A DNA stretch of 64,000 nucleotides from Lateolabrax maculatus (lineage: Eukaryota; Chordata; Actinopteri; Acropomatiformes; Lateolabracidae): positions 25,989,501 through 26,053,500 of the forward strand of contig CM062196.1 in the NCBI GenBank assembly GCA_031216445.1, read 5' to 3'. The translations under genes were made by a program, and so were the position numbers. Below are positions 47,020 through 60,873 of this stretch, in pieces. Every line of letters starts with the position of its first letter. Position 1 is the stretch's first letter. Under the pieces are notes generated by a model. It had not been told where the DNA came from and searched no databases. It saw only the letters and a list, made by a program, of their open reading frames with translations.

Positions 47020-50000
47020 ACACGTGTGTGTTTTGGCAGTGGGGTAATACTTTCCTCAAAGGAAAATTTAGAATGACTGTGTAACCTTTATCTCACTGGG
47101 ATCATTGGTGTGTTCTTTTTTCCTGTGTAAAACTGTTTTAAAGGCCACACACATGTACAATAGACTCACAAGGTGTGCTTTTTTCCGATATAAACAACTT
47201 TTAAAAGCCACCACTGCACACACACTGTTGAACAATTGCTCATTGGATCAAAAACATTTTAACCTTCTTACTCCTCAGATTTTTATAATAAACAAATAGA
47301 ATTTGTGGCATTCACCAATTTTCACTTACTTACATTTTTTTTGCAAATGAAATTTGCAAATGGTCCAGAGTCATGTACAGTTTGTCAGCCTCCAGGGGGA
47401 AAACATACTTATTTAAACTGAAATGTTAATGCCTTAATCTAATTAATTTAGAGTTTAAATATGAACATAAACTAAAATAAAATATGTAACAAGAACAAAT
47501 TAATATTGTGCTCACTACATCATTATTGTCATGGCTTGCCAATTTAATGGTAAGTTTTTTGTTAGATTTTATGATTTTATTTGTATATTTTGGGACAGCA
47601 ACTTATACATAACAGTAGTTGTTGGAAAAGTCTCTCACTCAGCGCTCAGTTGCCCTAGGGTCTTTATGCAGGTTGCTGTACAGTATCACCCTCTGTTGCC
47701 TCCCAACAGTGTAAATTACCTTCTGTAGGCTATGAGCTTGTCCAATATAATAGTCACATGACCTCTTTGGTTTAAAAAGATGATGTTTAGCATCTTTCTT
47801 CATGTTAAACCATTCACTCTTCATTTCTGCTTTGTCTGCTCTGATGACACTATTAAAATGTTCTAATTGTTTTGGGTCCTTGTGTGAACATCTTATTTTC
47901 ACTGCTTGGTAACATTTCTGTGACATTCCCAATATGGCACTTTTAGGGGCGTCAATCATGTAAATTATCTGATCTCACAAGCGTGCACCTCCTAATGAAC
48001 AGGTGGCCTTCATCAGGCTGAAACGTGCAGTTTATGACAAGTTTGCGCAGAATTTGATGAAGCTGACTCGGAACACTTGTACAGGGAAGCTTCACAGAAA
48101 AAATTGAGAGGTTTGGGATTAGAAAACAAAAATGTTCTTTCATGAGTCCCAGTGTTTTTACAGCGTATTGCCAATTGATGAGGTCTTTCACATTTGCTGT
48201 TCTGAACAGCTGGCGTCTGCTTAGTTTAGGAAAAGTCCTCTTGCACATGAAGTGATGTTTGGAATAAATAAAAGAAAAACTGGGTAGTAACCAGAATCAG
48301 TGATGCCTACATGGCTGAAATAAGAAATGAATGCCAGCTACATCAACAGAAAAAAAAAAAAAAAAAAAAAATCAAATGAGAATGCCAGAGAAAAGATGTC
48401 ACCACGTTTGATTCACCGTTGATCTCACTACAGCAAAGAGTGTTGAGCACCAAAAATGGAGATGAAATTTGTAAAGTAAAATGAAGGATGGATGATGAAT
48501 GATTTAAGTTTTCACTCCCACTGTACCTGCAGGTATGCAACTCATGTTAAAAGAAGCAAAAACAACTTTTGTTAACTGACCAGAGGCTGTGATGTGACAG
48601 TTACTGGTGACGATTTCAAAGCCTTTTTTTTCCGGAGCTTGTTTAAAACCTGTGTTTTTCACTTTGACTGGTGGTGAGCTTGTGGTTGGGTGCTGATTGC
48701 ATTCACGGCTGCTGGCTGCTGGCTGCTGGCTTCACACTTCAATAGTATGATTTTGATTAAGGGGAACAGAGGTAGGCCCTGTATGCATGTGTCTGTGCAC
48801 ATGTGCATTCAGGTATTACAGTGCAAATTTCTGCACACATTTCAGAGAATTTGTGTGTATGTATGCGGTGTGTGAGACCACGTGCAGGTTTCATTAGCAT
48901 AGCTGCAGCAGGATGTGTGGTCTGCAAACCACAGAAGAGGTTTTATCACACACTCTTCGCTTAGAAAATTCTGGTTGACACCTATGCTGAGCAACACACA
49001 CCACCCACAGATGTAGGTGAGATAATTCCTAGTTACACAGAAGACATAAAAAGTTAAAACCTTTCGTGAACAAACATTCATTTTTACAATGATAGATGAG
49101 AAGATGGATGTCAGTTTAATCTCTGCAGGCCCAGTAAAGAGATAGGCCAGGTGTTTAGCCAAGCTTAGCACAAAGACTGGAGGCAGGTGGAAACTGCCAA
49201 CCTTCACCAGCCAGTAAAGTCACAGCTGTAAGTTAACAAGTAAACATGATAAGACACCAGGGTGGTGTCTGATGGTTTCTATATAGGAAGAGAGCTGAAG
49301 CAAGATGATACAAATTGTATTTGTGATTCTTTCAGACAGAATGGAATTAGATGATTATCCCAACCTTAAAGCTACTTAAATGGGAAATTTAAGGGAATGG
49401 GAAGATCGATACGAGTATGTTTCTATAGCACTGAGTATGATTGGCTGATATGATTAAAATCTAATATCATGGTATATCTATATTTTTTTTTTGCAATATC
49501 GATTTTGCAATAGGATATAAATTGAGGAGCTCTTCATAGATAAAACCAGATGAAATGCATTTGCTAATCCAGTAAATGAATGAAATGATTAATCAAGGAA
49601 CTCAAATGATACAAACATTGCATAATATTCCCATAAATCTGTCTGGCAACCTATGGCCAGTGTGGGCATTTAAAGTAATTTTCAGTGGCATATGAGAAAG
49701 CAATAATATACTACAATTGAAATATGTCACTACTCTGTTATTGCCACAGTCAGATCTACCTACATGTGTGAACAGATCTGTTCAGTCAGATCACAGCATT
49801 CAGAAGGATGTCTGCAGCTGACAGTATCATGATACACACCAGACAGGGACAGAGATCTCACAAATTTGTAAGCCCAATTCCCAATTCAGCACATTCCATT
49901 GAAACTAATCACTCTACCCACCTCCTGAGAGGGTTGTCTTGCCTAGACGTAGTGAAACTTGGATTCTCTAATGCTGAGGCGAGAGGCAGCCTGGATCTCC

Positions 50001-53000
50001 AGATCCAAGACCATAGCCTCAATGTAGAATTTGACCTTAGCCCTTATATGTTTTTGCTTCTTTGTGGGACTACCCAACTGATAGCTTGTCCTCTATGATT
50101 TTCTGTGTATGCTCCTTGTATATACTTAGAGGACAATGGTAATAAACATCCATGTCTTTTTTGTTTTGGTTTGTAGTCATGTTTTCCACGTGAGACTCAT
50201 GAATGGGATATTGAGGGGGATAGATTGTCATTGTAAGCCCTAAAATGTTTTCCATTTGGATTTTTACCCTGTATTTCTGTATTTTGGTATTTGGACATGT
50301 TTTTGTTGCAGGCTTTTCTTGGTTATGATGGATCTCTCCAGTGACTTTTTCCTTTATAATGACAATAGAGAACTTTTTTGCCTTAACTTAGCATTAAAAA
50401 GAAAATGTTGATTACACAGTATAATGGCTATAGAATAGTGATACCATTGGCTTTTTGTTTGGTTCCCTATAACCCTAGCTTTCCCTATGCAGTTCTGTCT
50501 CCCACTGGGAAAATGAAAGCTCACGTTCACCCACGGCATATCCAAGCCGACCACCACAGACGAAATGCTCCCAACGAGGGCCAGCCAGTGCCTGGGCGAG
50601 GTCCCATGACGGGATCCTCCCACACCGACTGGCTGTCCCTGTCCCACCAAATTGACTGTGCAGACTCCACCTGTTGAGAAGTGTAAAAATATTTTATTTT
50701 TATTTTGAAACTGTGGCGGGACAAATTAGGTAATTAATGGGAAACACTGGAGGAGGCAAAAATGGCGAATAGGGAGAGTGATAAAAACAAGAGTTTTACT
50801 AGAGGGCTCCTAATCATCATTCAGTTGGTACTTATTAATACTACCGGATGTTTTACTTTGCCTTTATCACAGCACTAAGATTGGGGCTTCTAGTTCAACT
50901 TGGGATTCTTACGGCTCTGAGGAAAACGGAAAGCGATCCGGTTGTATTTGCAACAGTGGGGCAAACAATAATACCACTTTGGGGGTGGGGGTAGCTGTCT
51001 ATTTACACTTTAAGTTGATTGCCCTGAGAGTTGTCATATGAAACACCTGTTCTATTAAGTATAAATGTCCATCAGGGGACTATTGGATTATATTCTGAAG
51101 AAGGTCCTTTGCCAAAATGAGTTGAAATAAATTAATTTGGATGTTTGGAAATAAATTAATTGGATGATACATTTCTATCACAGTATAACACAGTATATGT
51201 CAAACCTAGAGTGGAGTATCAGCTATCATATTGAAATAGGCTAGTGTGCAATACCCAGCTTTGCTGCTTGTCACCTGAGTTGCCCAAAATGTCACTGTGC
51301 ATATCACTATTTATATATATTGTGGGAAATAGTGTTGGTTATTGTTTCTGCCAGTGGGAGAAGCATTCTGGCATTTCAGCATTTCAGCTCTGCTGAAACC
51401 CGCACCAAAGCCAGTTCAAGTTCAGCTTAGCTCAAGTCATTCCCAGTGCGGTTCAGCATGCAGAAAGAAATATGGAACTGAGAGCTCGCAGACGTCCCTC
51501 TAACAGATATTTAAAGTGTAATTGAGTGTTTGGTGGATTCAGAACTGTAACTCAAGGGCACAGGTTAGGAAACCTTCAATATTACAGTGGTTAGGAGAGA
51601 GAGGGGTGGGGGGGAGCTGTACATTTTTACAGGGTGGTCTTTTCCCCTGCAGTCCAAACACAGGAGACACAACTGGTTAAAAACATACCAACTGCAGCTG
51701 GGTGGCTCAAGGGTTCTCTTTCTCTCTCTTTGTCACACACCCACACACTAGAACATTGCAGATGTGCACAAACATAGATACATTTACACCCCATACTCAC
51801 TCACTCACTTGCAGATACTCTTACACAATACGATGATTGTATGCTTTTGGTTTTGTGCTGTGGAACATTTAGGCTGGCTGAGGGGCATAATAGTGGGTAA
51901 CAGGGCACTTCTGCGTGGTAAGTCACCAGACGCTGAAAAACACCAGTTGGATCCGTCTTTGTTTGTCTAAATTGGGACTAAAAGGAAAGCATGGATGGCT
52001 GTGATGCTTGTGTGTCTTGGAGGCACCACATGATTGTGTCTTTGTGGCGTGAGGTGGTTGTATGTCTGTGTTTGTTTAATCTGCAGAGAAATAAGAAAAG
52101 GAAGGTAAGAGAATGTTGTGGTGTTTGGTGCCTCTGTGTCTTGGAGGCTCCATGTAGCTGTCTATCTGTATACACACTGAGATGTGTGTTTGTGGCATAA
52201 AGTGTTTTTATTCTGGGACTTATCATTGAAGGGCTCAAGGTGGCACGATATCTGAAAAACTACTGGGTGATTTGACCAAAACTGACTGTGATACCTCCAA
52301 AAGTGCATTTACAAAATGGGTGAAATTTAAAGGTTCACTATATTGCTTAAGACTACAGAAATAAATGTAATACCAACAACACTGGTGTAAGCTAGTTACA
52401 ACCATTTGTTTAGACCTTGGTCTATAATGTTCACCTTTCTTTTTCTATGTATAGTGTGAGTATCAATGCGTTTACTTGCATTTACTGTGAGTAAATGGGA
52501 CACTGTCTGCTTTCTGCAGTAATCTGTTTTCTTCAACATCATACACACAAGAATCCAAGTTTCTCTAATCTGGGTAGGCGATTAGAGAAAACTTTCTCCA
52601 CCTACATTCCTCAGAAAGCTGTACACACATATCTGGAAATCAAATCGGCGTTTTACATGTGAGCATGTGCATGACAAAGGCTTCAGACAGAGAAAGTGCT
52701 GCTGTGACAGCAGAGCGGTTATATGAAAGTAAAGATAATTACATGTAGCTATATATCCTGACATCATATCCCAGTGATCCCAATGCTGATGTTCCAAACT
52801 TTGCTAAACTTTAAACACACATATTGGTGACACTGGCTCCCTGTCTCTTTCAGAAACAATTTTAAAATTGTATCTATAATGATATTACTAGTTTACAATT
52901 CTCTTTGAGCACCACCATAATTAGTTCACTCTCTCCACTACTCCCAACCAATTATGCTGTTTTGGCATTTCAGTGAAGAGGGAGAGACTTTACCAAATAA

Positions 53001-53007
53001 TCAGTAT
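47015..53007. other. Intergenic DNA, no supported gene
   Basis: It contains two adjacent minus-strand frames at 47639-48248 without recognisable domains, a poly-A run at 48350-48370, an inverted dispersed-repeat copy at about 49060-49215, and a GC-richer unassigned block at 50460-50680. No gene is supported. Confidence 0.5.
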
Positions 53008-53423
53008 ACCAGAGTGAAAAACTGTGGGCTCATGTTTTATTTGCTCATGCAGATACATATGGCCCCTCTCCCATTCAGACTGAATTCCTCAGAACTGGTA
53101 TGTGGTGAGCCAATCACAACCATTTATCTGGTATGAAGCGGGTTTAATACGATGACTGACAGAGAGGAGCACCATTGAGGCATCTTCCTAAATAACCAAG
53201 ATGGCTGCTGCTGATGCGGAACATTCCATGGCCGGCTATAGTGGCAGTATTAAACGAACTGGGGGGTAAAAAAGAAACAAATGCACTTAACTTTATGTTT
53301 ATAAGAAAAATAATTGCTGTACTTATGACAGAAAGGACGGTGCTTCGTTGCTCTGATTGGTTGTCTGTGCCCGTTGATAATGCCCCTTGGAAATCGAAAA
53401 ATTAACTGAGAGGTTCCAGACTA
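53008..53423 (-). mobile_element. MITE-like family copy 3 (inverted)
   Basis: It shares GGCCCCTCTCCCATTCAGAC, GGTTTAATACGATGACTGAC and GCTCTGATTGGTTGTCTG with the family and ends GAGGTTCCAGACTA. The left end is diverged. Non-coding. Confidence 0.7.
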
Positions 53424-53760
53424 ATACACATTTACAAATTAAAACTAAACTAAACTAAAAAACTCTAGGTAACATTTACAGTAAATGGTTTTTAAATTTC
53501 AGGACTAACTATGCTGACTAACTTATCAGAAAATGACACAGAAGATGAGATACTAAACTACCTAAACTAGGTAGTCATGACAGGCAGAGAAACACACATG
53601 TACAGTGCAGAGGCTGCAGTAGTAGTCTTGTTTAAAGTGGTGGGTGTTCCTCACACTACTCCATTAGGCTGTCCTACTCCTTTCATGAAGGCTGTAGACG
53701 ACCTGTTTTATTGGTGGGGGGTAATTACGCGCACACATGGACTCTCCGGTGTTGACTCAA

Positions 53761-53787
53761 ACACACACACACACACACACACACACA
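53761..53787. repeat. (CA)n microsatellite
   Basis: About 13 CA units. Confidence 0.9.
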
Positions 53788-54263
53788 GAGACCATCATGT
53801 ACATACACACAGAGGCAAACGGTCTGCCTTGATAGTGCTTGTAATTAGGCGGTGTTCTCTACAGGGGTGGTGGCACACAGCAGCAGCCTCTGAACTACAG
53901 AAGAAAAAGGCCTCAGCCTTATATTAACTCACTTATCACAGCTCTGTTTGATGCTTACACACACATCAAACATTGTTCAGGACGCTCTTTTATTTACCTG
54001 CCATTACAATCATCATCTTCATTATTATTGGTTTCTTCCTTTTCCTGTCTGCTGTCTGTATCTAACAGCCGCTCACTGTCTGGATGTCTGGATGGCAAGT
54101 CTTACTTTTCCTGCAGGTGTGATGTCACTATTTACTGAAACAAAATAGGTCTTGGAATGTGATTAACACCCCAGGTCAGTGTGATGTCTGTCATTCTTAA
54201 TCCTATTGTTGGGCTATTGATACAGTTTTTGAACTACACAGCTACTTTGATAATGATGGACTG

Positions 54264-54658
54264 GGCATTATCGAAGTGCAGAGACAACCAATCAGAGCAA
54301 CGAAACACCATCCTGTCCTACGTCCTGTCAGAAATACAACAAACACATATTTCTTATCAACATAAAGTTTAATTGCAGTTGTTTGTTCTTCTTTTAGAGA
54401 AAATTTACCATCCAGTCTGTTTAATACTGCAGCTGTTGCCGTTCGTGGAGCAAAATATCTTATAGATATTTACAAAGATGCTTCAATGGCGCTCCCCTCT
54501 GTCAGTCATTGTACCCGCTTCTAGATAAGCGCTAGATAAGGGTGCTGCCAGTACTAAAGAAATCAGTTTGAATGGGAGAGGGGCCAGACGTATCTGCCAG
54601 AGCAAATAAAACATGAGGTCGCAGATTTCTGTAATATAGATTTCTGGTTCCCAGACTA
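54264..54658 (+). mobile_element. MITE-like family copy 4 (left end missing)
   Basis: It begins within the family at GCATTATCGAAGTGCAGAG, so roughly 90 bp of the left end is absent. It ends TTCTGGTTCCCAGACTA. It shares ACCAATCAGAGCAACGAAAC and CATCCAGTCTGTTTAATACT with the family. Confidence 0.7.
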
Positions 54659-54949
54659 AGACTTGACCTTTTACTCGTTATGACTTTATGACTAAGGACA
54701 CACGAGAGAAAACTGAAGCATATAGAATAGAAAGAACTGGAACTCTTGGTGAGTTATGAGATCAAATGTGGGCTAGCTCTGCACATACAGCCAATGTGAA
54801 CATTGTTAACTACCTACAACTAATGGCCATCAAGTAGGTGCACTAGCGTTTCAAGGCAAATAAACATAGACTGCATAAACAGCATAGTGCAGAAATTTAC
54901 TTTGGCCACATATACCATAAGAACAAGTTACATTTTTGTAATGTACTGA

Positions 54950-55725
54950 AAATAAAGTTCTATTTATCAGATCGTATTCAATTTGTACATGTAAATGATG
55001 AATCTTCCATGAACAACAAAGTTAGTCACGGAGTTCCACAAGGTTCATTCACTGCTATGCAGATGATAATCAATTATATTCATCGATAAAGCCAGATAAA
55101 AAACGATAAGTTAGCCAAACTTCAGGCATGCATTAACAACATAAAAAACTTACTACATACTGAAGTTATTGTACTTGGCCCCAAACACCTGCAAGATGCA
55201 TTATCTCTAGATATAGTTCCTCTAGATGGCATTGCCCTGGGCTACAGCACCACTGTAAGGAATCTAGGAGTAATCTTTGAGCAGGACATTAAAGGACATG
55301 TCCTTTAATGCCCATATAAAACAGACTTCAAGGACTGCCTTCTTCCACTTACATAACATTATAAAAATCAGGCATATCCTGTCTCAAAAAGGACGCAGAA
55401 AAACTAGTCCATGCATTTGTTACTTTTAGGTTGGATTATTGTAATCCCTTATTATCAGGCTGCCCCGATAAGTCTCTACAGACTCTCCATCTCCGGGAAA
55501 CTATCAAAAGTAAACATATTTGTCCGATATTAGCAACTCTGCACTACCATCATATCTTAAAGAGCTCATATTACCCCACTAGAGCACTATGCTCACAGAA
55601 TGCAGGGTTACTTTTGGTTCCTAAAGTCTCTAAAAGTAGAACAGGAGCCAGAGCCTTTAGTTATCAAGCTCCTCTTCTGTGGAACCACCTCCTTCTTTAT
55701 GTTTGGCGCAGGTTTCTGATATGAA
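54950..55725 (+). mobile_element. LINE reverse-transcriptase fragment, L2/CR1-like (dead)
   Basis: It reads YLSDRIQFVHVNDESS and VSHGVPQGS (55030-55047), then, in a different frame, CYADDNQLYS with the catalytic YADD at 55056-55067. Only a few bases separate blocks that are normally some 20-odd codons apart, so an internal deletion has removed sequence and broken the frame. Later blocks match the RT thumb and tail (LDYCNPLLSGCPDKSLQTL; KVSKSRTGARAFSYQAPLLW). Multiple stops and a 24-bp palindrome at 55287-55310 confirm decay. Confidence 0.8.
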
Positions 55726-58049
55726 TGGTCGTACAGTAACTGTCATTTAGAATGATTGAGTGTGTATGTGCATTTGTGTATGATTGTGTATGATTCTGCA
55801 GATATTTAACAGGAAGTCTGTGTTGCACGTTCACTCATTCTTATTTATGAGACAAATAATACTATGAAGAGCAAGGTGATGTCCATCGACACTCATTTCC
55901 AGCAGCTTCTAGTATGAACAGTCACTAGTCACTGTCTGACTAATGGCTGCACTCCATTGATAGTAGCACTACAAGCTCACTTGTGTACCTGCAGTTCTTA
56001 AATTAGATCTGGAAGTGCAATCATACTGTCAAAGGTGTGGGAAATCTCTATATTACAGACACATTTCTAAATGTGTGAGAACGTTGGTTGTTAAAGTCAT
56101 TATTTCAGATGTGTGGGAGGCTCTCATGTCTTTTATGTCACAGATTATTTTCTCTCTCTTACCGCAGGTGCTGTAAGCCTCCTTTTCTACAAGCCTTAGC
56201 TATTTAACCAACAAGCAGCCTGAGACGAGCGGAGTGCTGCTCAATGTCCCCACATGTCTTTATATTCTTATCTTTGCGGTCATAACTCCACTGTTAGTAA
56301 GAATAATAGAATCTTGAATTCATAGTCATGACAGCATGGAATGCATGTTGGGTGATTGAAATGACTTGTTAGATGTATTCCTCTTTTAAAAAAGGAAGGC
56401 TTGATCTGAGGGGGACCAAAACAGCAAGCAGCCATGGTAGAAAAGAGCAGTTATAATGTAGCCTAATAACAATGTCCTTCAAACTAACTGCACACTCCAG
56501 GACTGAAGTTGTTGCTTACTTCAGGGTAAAGCCCTTTCACTTTATACAACGGTTGGCAAGTGAAAACATTCTACATTCACTACAACATTCACAATTTTCC
56601 TGCTAACTTTACTCTCCTCTGATCGCCAGAACCTGCCTGCTCTGAGCTCAGCCACACCTGCACTCATTCTCCTTCGCTCCACCGCTTGCTCGCTATGCAC
56701 CAAGCGATTCCGTACAGGAGCTACAGCTAATCTTACAGCACACATGATCAGGGCTGATACTGGGTACGCTTGGATCCATTCGGATCTACTCTAGTATTAG
56801 ACATATTGACACACAGACCCGAGGCCCAGGACAGTAAAACCAGACCCTACCTGACTCGATGAGACTTTGGTAAACAGTTTAATTGGGACCCAGTCTGACT
56901 TGGGTCTCCTCAGAACCAAGTGGACCCATGGAAACCTCCACCTCAAAGGTCATACATATGCTGATTTGACTGGTCTTTATGATGCCGTGTAACTGCTGAT
57001 AGCAATTAAGTTTCCCTCCAAATTTAGCAAAAAGTAACTTCATTTATAGGAGACAGGGTTGTGTGTTAAATTTAGGGACTGGTTTAAAGGATTATGCTGG
57101 TGTTTTATAGCTTGGTCTTATTTTTGTAGTTTAGTCTATCATGTCTGAAATGTCCAACAGGTCAAGAAACCTGAGCAGTCAGACAATCAGTTAACTAGAT
57201 TATCTAAACCCATGGTTGTGCACTCTTTCTGAATGGGTCGCAAGTATGTGTGTGAGCTTCGTCAAAAAATGTGATTTTGAAGTGTAATGAATTTTTCGGT
57301 ACAGCACTGTTATTTTGTGTCGATTCCTGCTGCAGAATGAGTAGGTGTAATACCATGTGCAACTTTGCATTACAAATAGTTTACCGGCTGGCTCTGTTGG
57401 TCATGCGATCTTGGCCTTTCACATTGTAGCATCCCTGAGTCCCCTGCTAGTAGCAGAGACAAAGAGGAAGCTACTCCACAGAAAAGAATATAGTATGCAG
57501 TGAGGCATTGGCCTGGCTTGAACACAACTTTTCTTCTATTTATTCTTTTCAGGAAAGTAACAGTTTTATTGACCCTTTCTTCTAATCAAAACTATTTACA
57601 TGCAACACTTTAACAAAAGTTTTAGAAGCTTATATAGCCTCATAGAGGAGAACCGATTCAGAGAACAGATATACGAAAATAAAATTTAATGGATGTTAAG
57701 CTACCCTATGTGTGAACTGCGACTTAATGACTAAGGGGAAATGTGGACCCCGAAGCTAGTCCAGCTGGAAACCAATCATCTACACCACTTTATTTGGAAG
57801 TCAAACTGAAAGTGAGAGCACCTAACACTTCCAAATACATTTTTATCTAATTTGGTTTGTTTCCAACCTGTGGGATCATCTGACTTCTCATGATTCTTGT
57901 CCCATCTGACTTATTTTTAGTGATCTCATTATGATAGTGTTATTATCACTGATAAAAATGACGGACAACACTACAGAGATTTAAGTTGTACTAAACTGGA
58001 AGTGTCAATTGCTAAGTCAGACTTTTTTTGAACGATTACTATGCATTTC
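55726..58049. other. Intergenic DNA, no supported gene
   Basis: It contains dispersed-repeat copies at about 57085-57210 (inverted) and 57880-57975 (+), and a block near 56760-56945 rich in GACCC/GGGTC strings that partly resembles 60720-60860. No exon is supported. Confidence 0.5.
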
Positions 58050-58527
58050 TAGCCTGAGAACCAGACAAATCTGCAAGCTCATGTTTCATTTGCTCTGGCA
58101 GATACGTCTGGCCACTCTCCCATTCCAACTGACTTCTCTGCCGATTTATTGGGCTAACCAATCACAAGCATTTATCTAGTATGAGGCGGGTTTAATACGA
58201 TGACTGACAGAGAAGAGTGCCGTTCAGTTATCTTTGTAAATATCCAACATGGAGCTACAGATACGGAATGTTTAACGGGCAGTTACAGCGGCAGTATTAA
58301 ACGGACTGGACGGTAAATTTTCTCTAAAAGAAGAACAAACAACTGCATTTAAACTTTATGTTGATAAGAAATGTGTGTTTGCCAAACTTCTGATAGGACG
58401 TAACGTCCAACAGGACGGTGCTTTGTTGCTCTGATTGGTTGTCTCCCCCCGTTGACAACGCCCCTTGGAAATCAAAAATGAACTGAGTTCATAATATGCA
58501 TTTGCGAATTAGTCTGATGCCAGACTA
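58050..58527 (-). mobile_element. MITE-like family copy 5 (inverted)
   Basis: One of the fuller copies (478 bp). It starts TAGCCTGAGAACCAGAC and ends AGTCTGATGCCAGACTA, approximate inverted repeats of each other, with TA at each edge. It shares the central CAGTATTAAACGGACTGGAC and GCTCTGATTGGTTGTCTCC blocks. Confidence 0.75.
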
Positions 58528-60873
58528 ATTGGAGTCTGGCATCGCCAGAGGTAGAATATATACAATCTATCCATTACGTCAGTCTGTTTTTGCTCATATT
58601 TCTTCATCTGTAAATACTTTTGCACAGAACTGCAGCCGATGGTCATTTTCCCAAACAGGTGATAAGTTAGGAAATCAGACATGACAGATGGGGGAATCGA
58701 AAAGATAATAATAAATCTGACTCATCTCTGTCCATCATCATCTGATCTGTTGGCTGCCATTGTCTGCAGACATGTCAGTTAGACACAGTGCCCCTTGGTC
58801 TGTCTCAGGATGAGTTGATGTAGATTTGATAGAAACCATGAAACGGCTGAAAGTGATTTGATTTTGATATTTTGAACGGAACGTGTCACTCCCCATCGTT
58901 TTTGGGTGGCTGTGATTTGTTTCGTAACTGATTCTATAGATTTTCTACATTTTTGTAACTGTTTCCTAACTGACAGGGTCCATGTGGGTAGTGTGAGTTG
59001 CAGAGATGACTATCCTGTTAAGAAATGTTTTTTTCTCCTTTTTTGTATTTTGTATTTCTACAGCTCACATTGAAAGACCCCTGCTTTTTTTGTTGATTGT
59101 TTCCCAGGCCCCCACATCTGAGATGCTTTGACTGTGTCTGTATTAAAGATGGAAGACATAAAATGAAGCTTCCAAACAGTTATTCTTAAAGATTCACTCA
59201 CTGAACTAACTTCTATTCAAGACATTTTAAATTCAAAACACTTCTTTTAACAGAATCCGCCTTGGATTACAGCCCACGCTGGAAAAACAGTACTTTCCAG
59301 ACTTAGACTGGCAGATTTATCAGCAGAATTTATTTTTACTATTTATTTAAATGCTTGGAATGTTGCTCTTTTTTTTGCAAAGCAATGACTTATCACCTTC
59401 ACGGTTGATGCAAACCAAGCTGTCAGCAGTGAAACCAACTGTGATGCGTAACTGCTGTTTTCGTTCAAACTCTAAAAGGTGAATAACAAACATCAGAGGT
59501 GTTTTCCTCTACACAGAGTGAGTAAAACCACATCCTCCATGCTGCACTTTACTCAATTGTGCATGCATACATGCTTTGCCTACCAGAAAGAATGTGCTCA
59601 GTGTGTATCTCTGTGTGTGAGTGTGGGTGTATGTGTGTGTGTGTAATCTATTTTTCTGGATGCATTGTTAATGCTCAGGCCGACCAAACCTCTCACCAGC
59701 AAAACCCAGAAAACCTCAGGCTGTATCACAAATGAGCTACTGCTGCATTGCTGCACAGTGCCTGACTGCAGCTGGGAGCACAGCAACGTCCAGCATGTGG
59801 CACTTACAGGCCCCTAAAACCCTGCTACATTTCACTACTGAGGCTTTCATTTCATGATACTGTGATGTAGTGTTCAACATAATATCATGTTCAAATTACA
59901 AATAATGTATTGTATTATGTTTACAGAAAGTGCTATCATATATCATATGGGGTATACTGTGAATTTACATGATAGGTGTATAGCAGCCTGAAATATAGAT
60001 TTTGATTTTATTTTACTGCTGATGGCAATAGTGCACATTCTTTTGCCTCAGTTGCCTGTGTTTACGATGGCCTTCAGCAACCTTATGCAACCCATGTGCA
60101 GTGCTAATATCCTTTACTTACAGTATCAGATTTACAACTTTTTTGAAAATGTTCTCTCCTAACATTGTTAGAAATAAATATTCTATTAATGTGTTGAAGT
60201 TTATTAAAAAGATTGGTTGAAGGCTGGAACTCAAAGCAGTCCGCAGTTTGAAAGTCACTTCATATTTGGTGTTCTGTTCTGTCTAACCAATGTGTTAAGT
60301 GAGAGGTCACAGCTATATTGTGTTTTTTAATTTTATTTAGAGGCCTGATAGGCTGCTGAGCCACATTACTGTCCTCTTGGAATATGAGTTAGTTTTGTAA
60401 GTATTGTACCATAGTGCTTTACATCTTTCATATGCTTCCTACTGTGACCTGACTTGTATCTCTTTTTTTTATTTGTCTTTGAGCAAGTGACCAAACTAGT
60501 CTCCCCTCTTGGGATTAATACAAATATTTGAAAACGTAAACTAACTTCTACATGTATGATTGAGGTATGATTGAGGTTATGGAAGCGAAACTTCCTGGTT
60601 AAGCACCCAGACCTTCACAGTGCAGCAGAGTCCATCCCTCAACACACAGGAAATTAAGCTGGTAGCGGAACCTGCTTCCTCCAAAACCTGTGGAAAACCT
60701 ACTGATGAGCATTAATTCAATTTCACAACCTGGTCAGACCAACCAGACCCTAAGGAAAAGAATCCGATTAGACTTAATATAATTGGAACCTAGCCCTACT
60801 CAAGTCCTAAGTATGGTCTTGGTTCTAGAATCCAATGAAGACCTATGGAGACATTCATAGTGTATACTAAACT
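58528..60873. other. Intergenic DNA, no supported gene
   Basis: AT-rich, with a short GT run near 59625-59643. No recognisable exons or mobile elements apart from possible repeat debris near 60720-60860. Confidence 0.5.

Noticed and set aside
48007..48024. Hammerhead-ribozyme-like CTGATGA and GAAAC motifs
   Set aside because: CTGATGA is on the minus strand but GAAAC is on the plus strand, so they cannot form one ribozyme core; no matching stems were found.
47639..48248. Two adjacent minus-strand frames (106 and 98 codons) as a possible broken gene
   Set aside because: No recognisable motif. Amino-acid composition resembles random translation of AT-rich DNA.
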